The position numbers and the translations under genes were made by a program. A DNA stretch of 64,000 nt, from positions 1 to 64,000 of the forward strand of contig CAJOIF010000007.1 of the NCBI GenBank assembly GCA_905234765.1. The letters are read 5' to 3'. Positions 37,001 to 44,507 of this stretch are shown in pieces. The stretch comes from an uncultured Bacteroidales bacterium (GTDB lineage Bacteria > Bacteroidota > Bacteroidia > Bacteroidales > F082). Under the pieces are notes generated by a model, which had not been told where the DNA came from, searched no databases, and saw nothing but the letters and a program-made list of their open reading frames with translations. Positions within the stretch are counted from its first letter, which is position 1, and each line of letters starts with the position of its first letter.

Positions 37001-37690
37001 TTTGGTGTCGCTACCCGAAAACGGCGAGGAGAAAAAGGCAAAGCCCATGTCGCCACGCTCGTTGAAGAGGTATTCATCCTCCATGCGGTAGCCTTGCGTG
37101 GGATTAAGGGCATTAAGGCGCTGCAACGAGGGAGAATAAAGACTCAAGGGGTCGGCCTTTACGCCATCCACCACAAAGCTGACCGTAGGCATCGACAATA
37201 TCCGTTTGATGTTGCCCATACAGGTAGCCACATAATCCGGCTCTTCCAACAACGAATCCATCCTATGATAATCGGCTTCTGTCAGGAACAAAGCCTGGTT
37301 CTCGCGGATGAAGTCGATAGCGTCAAACACTTGGCTGTCGTCGACCTTGCAATGAAAGTCGCTGACCAACAAAGCAGTATCTTCTGTTTGCCAGTTTGTC
37401 TCAAAAGCATCCATGGCATCCATCAAGGCGTCAAGGGCTTCGTCACCGACAAGTTTTGTGGTGTCGGCGGCAAAAAGGATGGTGATTTGTCCTTGGTTGC
37501 TGAGGTCGTCGTAAACAGAGGTGTATTTTTCTTTTTCGGGGTCGGAAGGCAGAAAGTCTGCGATATTCTCCTTATAATCCAAACGCAGGGCCGAAAACAC
37601 ACACAAAGCCGTGATAACCAGCATTAAGGCAATGGATAACGGCTTGTTGCGCGACAGACGGTCGTAGATGGAAAGGAAGAACTTATTCAT
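34067..37690 (-). CDS. MMPL/RND exporter fused to acyltransferase and SAM-methyltransferase-like domain
   Basis: A 1207-aa three-part membrane protein; the ATG at 37690 starts MNKFFLSIYDRLS. Residues about 1-830 are an MMPL/RND-type exporter: two sets of membrane helices, each preceded by a large periplasmic domain. About 860-1060 is a PlsC-type acyltransferase with NHQSHLD (HX4D) and FPEGTRSETG. The last ~100 residues look like a short class I methyltransferase remnant. This fused arrangement is known in Bacteroidota pigment clusters, where it likely moves the polyene lipid across the inner membrane. Residues about 646-669 are encoded by dispersed repeats (see 35685-35752), an in-frame insertion in the second periplasmic loop. 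Confidence 0.88.
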   Translation of the reverse strand: MNKFFLSIYDRLSRNKPLSIALMLVITALCVFSALRLDYKENIADFLPSDPEKEKYTSVYDDLSNQGQITILFAADTTKLVGDEALDALMDAMDAFETNWQTEDTALLVSDFHCKVDDSQVFDAIDFIRENQALFLTEADYHRMDSLLEEPDYVATCMGNIKRILSMPTVSFVVDGVKADPLSLYSPSLQRLNALNPTQGYRMEDEYLFNERGDMGFAFFSSPFSGSDTKGNAQIVDLIERVIEQTKTAAPDVHISAVGAPTIAVTNAQQIKKDSFLSVALALVLIFGILMFTMARKRNLLWLGISILFGWIFALAIIALFKSSISIIVVGIGSVIVGIAVNYPLHYLDHIKQEPDKREALKDVIQPLVIGNITTVAAFACLVFVKAEAMRDLGLFGALMLVGTILFVMVFLPLFAVAPKKTKKLFVDDGKAPSETWRKIKLYAFWPLVIITLILSYYSQDTAFDADLHNINYMTQQQQKDLDLLSESLQKEGETDLIYVVSEGETTQEALAKNEKVMANCRRLLSDCPNASVSGPDGLMPSIEKQKESLILWQAFWERHPEVADEVRREAVKAGFTEDAFSTFIEGITKHYEPLSETEMETLQALCQTYTLQHDSIIRVVNFVRVPLEASEAVKEQIRLVIEEQGVASRHREERSDPEVSALRQAQGPSGFAFSISDVGNNLVTALSDDFDYILYVCSIVVFFFLCLSFGRLELSLLAFLPLTVGWTWILGIMHLGSIKFNIVNIILATFIFGQGDDYTIFITEGLLYEYAYGKKMLKNYRNSVILSGILMFIGIGTLIFAKHPAMRSLAEVAIIGMATVVFMACYLPPFVFNWLTKKKGQLRQVPLTLKRMLYTFLTFLVFFVFAFVLFTPFTLLYILLVPPSEKKRYRYHKMIASIMRTALKILPGVKFHLNNTTGETFDTPAVIIANHQSHLDLLCTIMLHPKVVLLTTDWVWKNPVYGIPIRYAEYYPVSDGYDKNVERLKKLVERGYSVVVFPEGTRSETGDILRFHKGAFQLAQALDVDILPVFIHGANHVMPKKDFVLREGQLYVEIGQRMTAEEVKAMETRALTSQFHKYYIEHFAEIRCQRENTEYVLPFVRYKYIYKGNETERECRRNLKRIRTHASDIDTLKQQNIVVQNSGIGELAWTIALVHRDTQVYAVEAEEDKHLIASHTSYIPNNLHFLSNEQELPDCEYIIDTQSFMK
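35685..35708. repeat. In-frame dispersed repeat inside the exporter gene
   Basis: TCCCTGAGCCTGTCGAAGGG matches the copies at 40234-40260 and, inverted, at 17279 and 49027. It encodes ALRQAQGP in the exporter. Confidence 0.85.
35715..35752. repeat. In-frame dispersed repeat, GATGACGCGAAGCG family
   Basis: TCTGGATCGCTTCGTTCCTC followed by GCGATGACGCGAAGCG is related to the repeats at 53842-53929. It encodes ASRHREERSDPE in the exporter, right beside the repeat at 35685. Confidence 0.8.
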
Positions 37691-38462
37691 GTCGCCTCCT
37701 TGCTTTTCGGATGAGGCGCGAAGGCCAGCCATAGACCAGCGCCACAATACACAAAACGGAATTCAGCACGCTGATGCGGAAGAAATCCCAAAAAGGTCGG
37801 AAATGTGTCACACGTTCCTCGCCCTTGGGATAGAACACGTTGACTTTAATAGGTATCAAGTCTGTGCCGCGCCAAGCGGAGAAGACGAGCAACTCCAATT
37901 CTGCCTCGTAACGATAAGTGAGCAGGGCCAGACATGGCATATGCTGCAAAGGATAAAGCCGATAGCCAGTCTGTGTGTCAGGCAAATCAATGCCCGTCTG
38001 TATCTTGAACCAAAAATTCGAGAACTTGTTGGCAAAGGTGTTTTTCCCGGGCATATTCTCTTGTTTCAGGTTGCGGCTACCCACAATCAAGGCTTCTGGG
38101 TGTTGTTCCAAGGCCTCAACAAACAAAGGGATATCTTCCGGAAAATGTTGTCCATCGCTGTCGATGGTGAGGGCATAGTCGAAACCCATGGCCTTAGCTT
38201 TCATAAAGCCTTGTTTCAGCGCATAGCCCTTGCCTCTATTGCAGCCATAGTCAACCACGGTGAGACGCTCACCAAATGAAGCCAAAATTTCAGCTGAATT
38301 ATCAGTGCAACCATCGTTGACCACGATGACATCGGAACAAAAAGAAAACACACGTTCCACCACATCACGCAATGTGCCGCCGTTGTTGTAAGTTGGCATC
38401 ACCACGCAGACTTTCAGTTGCTGCATTCGGGTCTGTGTCGCTATGGCATCAAAGGCGTTCAT
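37683..38462 (-). CDS. Family 2 glycosyltransferase
   Basis: A 259-aa GT-A enzyme. The opening CVVMPTYNNGGTLRDVVERV, VVNDGCTDNS and the metal-binding TIDSDGQHFPED (DxD-like) fit GT2, dolichol-phosphate-mannose-synthase-like. A C-terminal hydrophobic segment (FFRISVLNSVLCIVALVYG) could anchor it. It overlaps the dehydratase gene by 14 nt and the exporter by 8 nt. Glycosyltransferases of this type are standard in aryl-polyene clusters; the acceptor is not known. Confidence 0.85.
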   Translation of the reverse strand: MNAFDAIATQTRMQQLKVCVVMPTYNNGGTLRDVVERVFSFCSDVIVVNDGCTDNSAEILASFGERLTVVDYGCNRGKGYALKQGFMKAKAMGFDYALTIDSDGQHFPEDIPLFVEALEQHPEALIVGSRNLKQENMPGKNTFANKFSNFWFKIQTGIDLPDTQTGYRLYPLQHMPCLALLTYRYEAELELLVFSAWRGTDLIPIKVNVFYPKGEERVTHFRPFWDFFRISVLNSVLCIVALVYGWPSRLIRKARRRHE

Positions 38463-38832
38463 AACTGAAAGTCAATGACATTTTGGTGTAAACAGTGTTT
38501 GCGTCGACAATGATTACTTGTGCCTTGCACTCAGTCTCGCCTTCCATGACATGTGAAAAAACGAATTTAACCTCCTTGCCTTCGGCAGGTATCAAAAGGG
38601 AAAGGTATTTGATGTTCTTGGATGTTTTCAAAAACAACGGTCGGCCCATCTTTTCTTGCATCAACAGACCCGCAGTTTGCAACAGGCATGCTCCTGGCGT
38701 GATGGGATTGCCAGGAAAGTGTGATTCATAAATGGGATGCTTGGGATTGCAGCGCAATGCAGCCTCAAAGCCGTCTTCGGTCTCCGTTATGGATTGTGTT
38801 ATGAAAAGGTTATCCAAGAAGTTCATCTTCAA
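38449..38832 (-). CDS. Hotdog-fold 3-hydroxyacyl-ACP dehydratase, FabA/FabZ-like
   Basis: 127 aa. The block HPIYESHFPGNPITPGACLLQTAG (around residues 31-54) is the FabZ active-site region with His and the PGNPI turn. It should remove water from the 3-hydroxyacyl carrier-protein intermediate in each polyene extension round. A second dehydratase-like gene lies at 44508-44945, so they may act as a pair, as ApeI and ApeP do in E. coli aryl-polyene synthesis. It lies between the LolA-like and glycosyltransferase genes. Confidence 0.8.
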   Translation of the reverse strand: MKMNFLDNLFITQSITETEDGFEAALRCNPKHPIYESHFPGNPITPGACLLQTAGLLMQEKMGRPLFLKTSKNIKYLSLLIPAEGKEVKFVFSHVMEGETECKAQVIIVDANTVYTKMSLTFSYERL

Positions 38833-38837
38833 TATCT

Positions 38838-39467
38838 TTATTGTTTGAAAAAGGTATCGTCAATAGCTCCATTCAAGCGAACATCAACAAAGCGAATCAA
38901 GGTCTTGTCGCCTTTGGGTTCCACAAATTCAACGTGGTCGATGGCTTGGGTTTTCTTGTCGAAGTGGAATACCAGCTGGCTGAACATGCGCTTCATGTCG
39001 CGACGTTTTGGTGTCATTTCGGCCTTCCAAAAGGCATCGTCATCGAACATAACAATATCAAAAGCGGTGGCATCAAATAACATTTTACCTGAAGCGCTAC
39101 CCATGATCATGCTTACGATACCTTGGTACATCCTGCCGGCGTTGCCTTCCAAAACCTCAACTTGACCATCTGTCACCTTGACGATGCGCTCATCGTTGAC
39201 CACCAATGCAAAGGCATAGGGCTTTGTATACTCCCAGCGCAGGCGATCGGGAGAAACAAAATGCATCGTACCCTCCGACACCGATGGTTCAGCCAGCATT
39301 GCCATAGTCTTGCTCTGCACAAAACGGCATTGCATTGTTTGCATAGAAGAGGCAGCTTCGGTTAGCGAAGCCATTATCTCTTTGCTTTGCACTTCAGAAA
39401 GCTGTGTTTGTGCCGAAGCAAACAGCCCAAAGGCCACAAACAGAACGGATAACCATAGTCTTTTCAT
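38838..39467 (-). CDS. LolA-like periplasmic carrier
   Basis: 209 aa with a signal peptide (ending FASAQ). The residue pattern MQCRFVQSKTMAMLAEPSVSEGTMHFVSPDRLRWEY matches LolA-type proteins that carry lipids or lipoproteins across the periplasm. LolA-like genes are common in aryl-polyene clusters and are thought to help deliver the pigment lipid to the outer membrane. The gap to the EamA-type gene stop is 1 nt. It is unlikely to be the cell's housekeeping LolA given the context. Confidence 0.8.
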   Translation of the reverse strand: MKRLWLSVLFVAFGLFASAQTQLSEVQSKEIMASLTEAASSMQTMQCRFVQSKTMAMLAEPSVSEGTMHFVSPDRLRWEYTKPYAFALVVNDERIVKVTDGQVEVLEGNAGRMYQGIVSMIMGSASGKMLFDATAFDIVMFDDDAFWKAEMTPKRRDMKRMFSQLVFHFDKKTQAIDHVEFVEPKGDKTLIRFVDVRLNGAIDDTFFKQ

Positions 39468-39468
39468 C

Positions 39469-39822
39469 TCATTTCATTATTAGGAAACACCCCAACACTA
39501 CAAGAATCAAGCCAATCCAACGCGAGAAGGGAATGCTCTCGCCAAAGACGAGCCAAGCGGCGATCATTCCGAAGACAAACGAGAGGCTCGTCAAAGGATA
39601 GGCTTGACTGAACGGAAACTTTTTTAGGATATAGAGCCAAAGCACCGTAGCCACAGCAAAAGTGATGCCGCAGGCCAAGAGCCACCAATCGGTAAGGACG
39701 GTCTTGAAATAAGACCATGACCACTCAAACTTGCCCAGTTTTTCCATTGCAAGCTTAAGCAACACCTGGCCTCCCGAAAGAAACAACGTCTGTAAGGCCA
39801 CCAAACCCATCAATCTCCACAT
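39469..39822 (-). CDS. Small EamA/SMR-type membrane protein
   Basis: 117 aa, four predicted membrane helices, with SGGQVLLKLAMEK near residue 20 and the end FSRWIGLILVVLGCFLIMK. It fits small DMT-superfamily transporters. Its start overlaps the ketosynthase fusion gene by 13 nt, so it is part of the operon. Similar small transporters occur in other polyene and undecaprenyl-flippase systems; a flippase role is possible. Confidence 0.75.
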   Translation of the reverse strand: MWRLMGLVALQTLFLSGGQVLLKLAMEKLGKFEWSWSYFKTVLTDWWLLACGITFAVATVLWLYILKKFPFSQAYPLTSLSFVFGMIAAWLVFGESIPFSRWIGLILVVLGCFLIMK

Positions 39823-42095
39823 GATAAAGCCTCCAATAAGGTTAATGAACAGTTCTTTCCATCGGTACGGTTATAAATCAAGACGCACTTGGGTTGTTTA
39901 TCGCTGACTTCTCCTAGATTCACGAATAATGATGCAGGCACATGACCTGCTTTGAGACATTGTGCGGCCACATACAATCCAATGCCAGAAGAAGTGAAAC
40001 TCTCACCAAAGAGGTGCTTGAATTTCAGCAAGGGCTTGTCGCCAAAGAGGGTCTTGGTTTCTTGCAGATATGACTCGTCGTTGTCATGGTTGCCACTCAT
40101 ACCCGTGAGAACGAAATCCACATCGGCAAGGCTTTTTTCAGCGGATTGCAGCAGCTTTGTAACGGTGTCCATCAATGTGTTCATTGTGGGCTGATGTAGC
40201 ATCTGGAAGCCAGAAAGCTTGCATAAAGGTTGAGGTCCCTGAGCCTGTCGAAGGGCCGACCCAAGTACAATAGACACAGCAGCTTCGCCGCAGCGTTCGT
40301 CGTCCTTGCCCATCACACCCCCTTTTTTAAGGATATGGTAAAAGGTTTCTGTCATCTCATCGTGACCGCCTACCAAGGCAGTGTCAATCTTGCCAAGGCG
40401 GAACTGCAGCCAAGCGTCTTGCAAGGCGCTGTCGAACGAGATGCCTTTGTGGGCATATGTCACGTTATAACCGTGGTTTTTCGTCTGTATGGCCACCAAC
40501 GAGCTGATGGTGTTGTGCGTCGACTGCATGAAATAAGTCGGCTTCAGCAGCTGTTCGCCGTCACGCGACAAGGCATCAAGGAAAAACTCTGTGTTTTCGA
40601 TGCAGCCGTAGCCTGTACCCGTGATGATGGCATCGACAGTGTCCAAACCCGACGCGTTCAAGGCATCTTTCGAGGTAGCCACGGCACGTTTTAGGATTTT
40701 TCCCATGCGTCGGGCCTCAATAGGCGAGATGTAGTCCTTATAACTCGGGTCAATAGACCTGACAAAAGGCGTATCATACTCGACGGGTTCTTGCATCCAA
40801 TCCTCGTTCAGCGGTTGCTGTAAGGAGATTTGCTTGGCGGAAAGGACGTAGCAGGTCGTTGAGCCTGTCGAAACGCCGTCGGTACGGGTCGGCCCTTCGA
40901 CAAGCTCAGGGGCCTTAGACAGTAACAGCGACGAATCATTTCCGCCGAAGCCGAAGGCGTTGCACAAGACGTGCTTGAGTTCCTTCTTGGTCGGTTGCGA
41001 AACCGGAACGACACCGTCTTCCATAGGTTGCGACCAATTCAAGTTGGTGGGCAAGAAGCCGTGCTGCAACGCCAGGATGCAGAACACAGCCTCGATGGAA
41101 CCCGATGCGCTCGTCGTGTGACCCGTGAAGGGTTTCGTCGACGACATCGGTGGCACTTGCTGGCCGAACAGCCGCATCATGGCATGGCTTTCGCTAGCGT
41201 CGTTATTAGGTGTGCCTGTACCATGCGCATTGATATAGTCGATTTCGGAAGGCTGAAGTCCAGCGAGTTCCAAAGACTCTTTCATGGCACGGTAGGCGCC
41301 TTCGCCATCGGGAGAAGATGCCGTTTGATGGAAGGCGTCACAGGCATTGCCATAGCCCGAAAGCATGGCTTGAGCCTTCACGCCACGTCGTTTGGCGCTT
41401 TCTTCCGTTTCCAACACGAGATACGCCGCGCCTTCGCCCAAGTTGAGGCCGTTGCGTGTGGCATCAAAGGGACGACAAGGTGCGGTATCGAGAATCATCA
41501 GCGAGTTGAAGCCGTTAAGGTGAAACTTGGTGATACACTCACTGCCACCTACCACGACGATGTCGGCCTCGCCACAGCGAATCATATTGGCACCCAAAAT
41601 GATGGCGTTGGCTGCTGAAGAACAGGCCGTGGATAAGGTGGTCACAAAGGCAAACTTGCCAAAACGGTTGGCGGTCATTTCGCTGCAACTGCCGCAGTCG
41701 TGGGCGGCGATGTATTCCTTGTGGGCCTCGCTGCTGATATAATCAAGGTAGAACTGCTCACTCATGTCCATACCGCCAACTGTGGTGCCCGATATGAAGC
41801 CCACATTCGGCAGCATTTCTTGAGTCAGACCTGCGTCCTGCAAAGCCTCTTCCAAGGCCAGCATCCCCATCAGAGCGGTGCGTGTGGTGATGGCATCGTC
41901 GGCAATGCCGAGACGCGCACGCATCTCGGCATCGGTCAGCTTCACTTCGCCAACAGGAAATTCCTTATGTCCCGTCTTGAGGTATTGCAGCGGACCCACT
42001 CCAGAACGACCGTTCAGCAGGGCCTCCAAGGTCTCCGCCTTGCCCAACCCTATCGCTGAAACGACTCCCGTTCCCGTGATCAGAATCGGCTTCAT
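39810..42095 (-). CDS. Fused ketosynthase and ketosynthase-like chain-length-factor protein
   Basis: 761 aa made of two thiolase-fold units. Residues 1-393 are a complete FabF-type ketosynthase with C158 (STACSS), H291 (NAHGTGT) and H326 (TGHTTS), ending in the GFGGNDSSL motif. Residues about 415-761 resemble a separate ketosynthase-like protein that normally starts near YVLSAKQIS; its nucleophile site reads STHNTISS, with no Cys, as in chain-length factors. The join, residues 394-414, is encoded by dispersed-repeat DNA (40854-40914). A second repeat encodes residues about 612-620. I infer that repeat insertion fused two neighbouring genes. Probable role: elongation and length control of the polyene chain. 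Confidence 0.85.
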   Translation of the reverse strand: MKPILITGTGVVSAIGLGKAETLEALLNGRSGVGPLQYLKTGHKEFPVGEVKLTDAEMRARLGIADDAITTRTALMGMLALEEALQDAGLTQEMLPNVGFISGTTVGGMDMSEQFYLDYISSEAHKEYIAAHDCGSCSEMTANRFGKFAFVTTLSTACSSAANAIILGANMIRCGEADIVVVGGSECITKFHLNGFNSLMILDTAPCRPFDATRNGLNLGEGAAYLVLETEESAKRRGVKAQAMLSGYGNACDAFHQTASSPDGEGAYRAMKESLELAGLQPSEIDYINAHGTGTPNNDASESHAMMRLFGQQVPPMSSTKPFTGHTTSASGSIEAVFCILALQHGFLPTNLNWSQPMEDGVVPVSQPTKKELKHVLCNAFGFGGNDSSLLLSKAPELVEGPTRTDGVSTGSTTCYVLSAKQISLQQPLNEDWMQEPVEYDTPFVRSIDPSYKDYISPIEARRMGKILKRAVATSKDALNASGLDTVDAIITGTGYGCIENTEFFLDALSRDGEQLLKPTYFMQSTHNTISSLVAIQTKNHGYNVTYAHKGISFDSALQDAWLQFRLGKIDTALVGGHDEMTETFYHILKKGGVMGKDDERCGEAAVSIVLGSALRQAQGPQPLCKLSGFQMLHQPTMNTLMDTVTKLLQSAEKSLADVDFVLTGMSGNHDNDESYLQETKTLFGDKPLLKFKHLFGESFTSSGIGLYVAAQCLKAGHVPASLFVNLGEVSDKQPKCVLIYNRTDGKNCSLTLLEALSCGD
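40234..40260. repeat. In-frame dispersed repeat inside the second ketosynthase-like domain
   Basis: TCCCTGAGCCTGTCGAAGGG again; encodes the ALRQAQGP peptide at residues about 612-620, between two predicted strands. Confidence 0.85.
40854..40914. repeat. Dispersed repeat forming the linker of the ketosynthase fusion
   Basis: Two inverted arms, TTGAGCCTGTCGAAACG and CCCTTCGACAAGCTCAGG, lie in tandem with a short spacer, the same two-arm layout as 17279-17331 and 49027-49079, which are intergenic. Confidence 0.88.
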
Positions 42096-42098
42096 TGC

Positions 42099-42356
42099 TT
42101 ACTTCGTGCGGTTCTTCTGGATGAAATCGGCCATCACTGCCACCGACTTGAAGATCTCCTTGCCTTGTGCCGGATCCTGCAGCTTGATGCCGTAGTTCTT
42201 CTCCATCAACACGATGAGCTCGAGTGCGTCGATGGAATCGAGGCCGAGGCCTTCGCCAAACAGCGTGGCATTCTCGTCGATGTCTTCAGGGGTCATGTCT
42301 TCGAGGTTCAATGCCTCGATGATTTGTTGTTTCAGAGAGTAAATTAATTCTTCCAT
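42099..42356 (-). CDS. Acyl carrier protein
   Basis: 85 aa, acidic, four-helix ACP with the phosphopantetheine serine in GLDSIDALEL (about residues 38-47). One of two ACPs in the cluster (the other at 45843-46085). It lies 3 nt upstream of the ketosynthase fusion gene and 3 nt after the 190-aa gene stop, so the ketosynthase set is tightly packed. The DSI signature differs from DSL in the second ACP, hinting at distinct partners. Confidence 0.93.
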   Translation of the reverse strand: MEELIYSLKQQIIEALNLEDMTPEDIDENATLFGEGLGLDSIDALELIVLMEKNYGIKLQDPAQGKEIFKSVAVMADFIQKNRTK

Positions 42357-42359
42357 TTT

Positions 42360-42932
42360 TTATTGTTGTTTAGTTGATTGATTGTTGTCTTTCAAGAAAA
42401 TATGGGCTTCAAAATGGTTTTCATCGGTGCAGTCGAGCCACCCACCGAGAATGCTTTTCGTCATGGGATCAAAGAAAGCATTATGCAATTCCCGTGCCAT
42501 GACGTTTTCGTCACATTGCTCCATGACGATGAACGAAGTCTCACCATAGTATTTGTTGCGGATGGCGATTTCGCCAGTCACGATATTGGGTAAGGTGTAA
42601 ACGAAAGCAGCAGGGCTGGGATAGTAATTGTCGGGATTCTGGATAGTCTCCTGATAGGCGGTGTCGGCCTGCAAGGAAGCGCTGCGGTTGAAGAACATCA
42701 CAGCACGGTCCTCACGAGGCTCAAAACGCGGTTCGCCTTCGGCCTGCAACAGCAGTTCGGAAGCGATGAAACCCAACTTGGATAGCGTGTCCATCTTGAA
42801 GAACTTCGGATAGTCACCGACATGGGCGCGATAAAGTTCTATCAGCATAGCACCACCGTTTTCGTTATGGGTCAAGGCCTTGCCGTCAACTTTAACCTCG
42901 TTGGGCGAAATATATACCTCGTGTTTCATCAT
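42360..42932 (-). CDS. Short ketosynthase-like protein lacking catalytic Cys
   Basis: 190 aa. By eye it recalls the first half of a ketosynthase: KMDTLSKLGFIASELLLQ fits the early helix, and AAFVYTLPNIVTGEIAIRNK matches the nucleophile-elbow region with no Cys (YTLPNI). No downstream His motifs exist, since the chain stops early. It may be a structural or scaffolding partner of the neighbouring ketosynthases, or a decayed gene; it is in frame and coupled (ATGA) to the next gene, which argues that it is maintained. Confidence 0.55.
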   Translation of the reverse strand: MMKHEVYISPNEVKVDGKALTHNENGGAMLIELYRAHVGDYPKFFKMDTLSKLGFIASELLLQAEGEPRFEPREDRAVMFFNRSASLQADTAYQETIQNPDNYYPSPAAFVYTLPNIVTGEIAIRNKYYGETSFIVMEQCDENVMARELHNAFFDPMTKSILGGWLDCTDENHFEAHIFLKDNNQSTKQQ

Positions 42933-44071
42933 GACACACCTCCTTTCGCCATCAGCAAAGCGGCGTTGCAGCCACCAAAGCCAGAAAGCAGCTTGATGAA
43001 AGTCCGTTTATGGGTTGGTTTGTTTTCATTGGAAAGCACCAAAGGATGTGTGACCCCCATGGTCTCGAAGCCTTTGGTAGCCAATATATTGTTGTCGTCA
43101 ATGGCCTGCATCGAAAGTATGGTTTCCAAGATGCCCGCGGCACCCATAGTGTGGCCGTAGTAGCCTTTCAATCCATTTACCGGCACTTGTGCCAGTCCAG
43201 CCCTTTCGATGGCAAAAGATTCCATCTCGTCGTTATACATAGTTGCGGTGCCGTGCGTGTTGATGAAAGCTAGTTTCTCGGGGCTCATATCCCCAAGAAC
43301 CGCACGCAAAGCGCGGTAGCTGCCTTCGCCGGTGCGCGACGGCCCGCTGATGTGGTTGGCGTCGTCACGGATAGCGCCACGGCAAGCTACCCAGTCGTTT
43401 TCAGTTATGTTGTCTTTTTTGGTGTATATTATGGTAGCAGCGGCATCGCCGAGGTTAAGGCCCGTGCGATTGGCATCGAAAGGCTTGCAGGGGTCTACCG
43501 ACAAAGCCTTGAACGACTGGAAGCCTGAAACGATGAAAGCCGACTGTACATCGGCACCCACAGTCACGACATAGTCGAAATGACCGCCTTCCAACTCACG
43601 CATGGCTTGAATCTGTGCGCAGACACCCGAAATACAAGCATTTGACACTACCAATGGCGTATTTGGATTATGGAAATAGTCGCTCATCTGCCTGGCAGCA
43701 ACGCCTAGAAGCACTCGCTCTTGCGGGAAACCCGTTTCGCGCTTATCCAGCAAGAAGACGTTGCCTTTGGTGGTGGAGAGAACGAACAACACTCTATCCG
43801 AAGCCGGGTCGATGTTGGTTTGTTCCAAGGCCTTTGATGCGGAGAGGATGATCATCTTCTCGAAGAAGGTGTAACGGTCGTCGATATGCTGTTGTGCCGC
43901 TAATTCATTCACCGCTTCACGATCCATCAAGGAAGCTGTAAAGGGTTCGGGCAGTTGCCATAGTCCGTCATGACGCTTCAATTCAGAGCGTCCCGCCTTC
44001 ACTGCCGCATAGTTCTCGGCCGTGCTCATGCCCAAAGGCGAAATGATATTATCCGACACCCTGACGATCAT
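42929..44071 (-). CDS. Beta-ketoacyl-ACP synthase (FabF-like)
   Basis: 380 aa, ATG at 44071 in a 4-nt ATGA overlap with the thioesterase gene. The catalytic set is C146 (SNACISG), H273 (NTHGTAT) and H307 (YYGHTMG). It is a condensing enzyme for chain extension, with the late SGFGGCNAALL motif. The start is chosen from the overlap; a longer reading adds 9 residues. The first half is divergent from housekeeping FabF, as expected for a pathway-specific enzyme. Confidence 0.88.
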   Translation of the reverse strand: MIVRVSDNIISPLGMSTAENYAAVKAGRSELKRHDGLWQLPEPFTASLMDREAVNELAAQQHIDDRYTFFEKMIILSASKALEQTNIDPASDRVLFVLSTTKGNVFLLDKRETGFPQERVLLGVAARQMSDYFHNPNTPLVVSNACISGVCAQIQAMRELEGGHFDYVVTVGADVQSAFIVSGFQSFKALSVDPCKPFDANRTGLNLGDAAATIIYTKKDNITENDWVACRGAIRDDANHISGPSRTGEGSYRALRAVLGDMSPEKLAFINTHGTATMYNDEMESFAIERAGLAQVPVNGLKGYYGHTMGAAGILETILSMQAIDDNNILATKGFETMGVTHPLVLSNENKPTHKRTFIKLLSGFGGCNAALLMAKGGVS

Positions 44072-44502
44072 CTGTTTACCCTCCATCTTTGTTTCCATTC
44101 CTCATAGAAATCAGGACTCGTCAACACAAGTTGATGGCTATTGGCGTCCATAAATACCTGCACCGAATGTCCTGTGGCCACTGTTTCGCCTGTCTCGGTG
44201 TCGCGGATCTCATAGTCGAATATGATTTTCGCCGCATCGCAAGGACGGTAGGTAATGGTGATTTCGGGCTTCATCCCGTAAATCAAAGGACGTTTGTACT
44301 TGAACGTAAGCTCCACGATAGGCTCAAAGAAGCCCTTGCCGTACATCATCAGGTATTCCAAGTTATACTTAGCGCCAAAGGCCTCACGAGCATCCTCGAA
44401 ATAGATGGCGTAATGGCCATGCCATACCACACCCATCGAATCCACCTCACTGAAGCGGATTTCAAAAGGCTTTGTGACCGTTAATATCTGTTCGTTCTCC
44501 AT
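44068..44502 (-). CDS. Hotdog-fold acyl-CoA/ACP thioesterase (YbgC-like)
   Basis: 144 aa from the ATG at 44502; a TTG at 44511 that overlaps the upstream stop is an alternative start. The motif RFSEVDSMGVVWHGHYAIYF is the 4-hydroxybenzoyl-CoA-thioesterase signature (D then H-x-Y). It could release the finished chain or edit misloaded carriers. Aryl-polyene clusters usually carry one such enzyme. It is tightly packed between the dehydratase-like gene and a ketosynthase gene. Confidence 0.85.
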   Translation of the reverse strand: MENEQILTVTKPFEIRFSEVDSMGVVWHGHYAIYFEDAREAFGAKYNLEYLMMYGKGFFEPIVELTFKYKRPLIYGMKPEITITYRPCDAAKIIFDYEIRDTETGETVATGHSVQVFMDANSHQLVLTSPDFYEEWKQRWRVNR

Positions 44503-44507
44503 GGCAT

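Noticed and set aside
42360..42932. Frameshifted remnant joined to the neighbouring ketosynthase
   Set aside because: Both genes have clean starts and stops with a 4-nt overlap; the neighbour is a full ketosynthase on its own.
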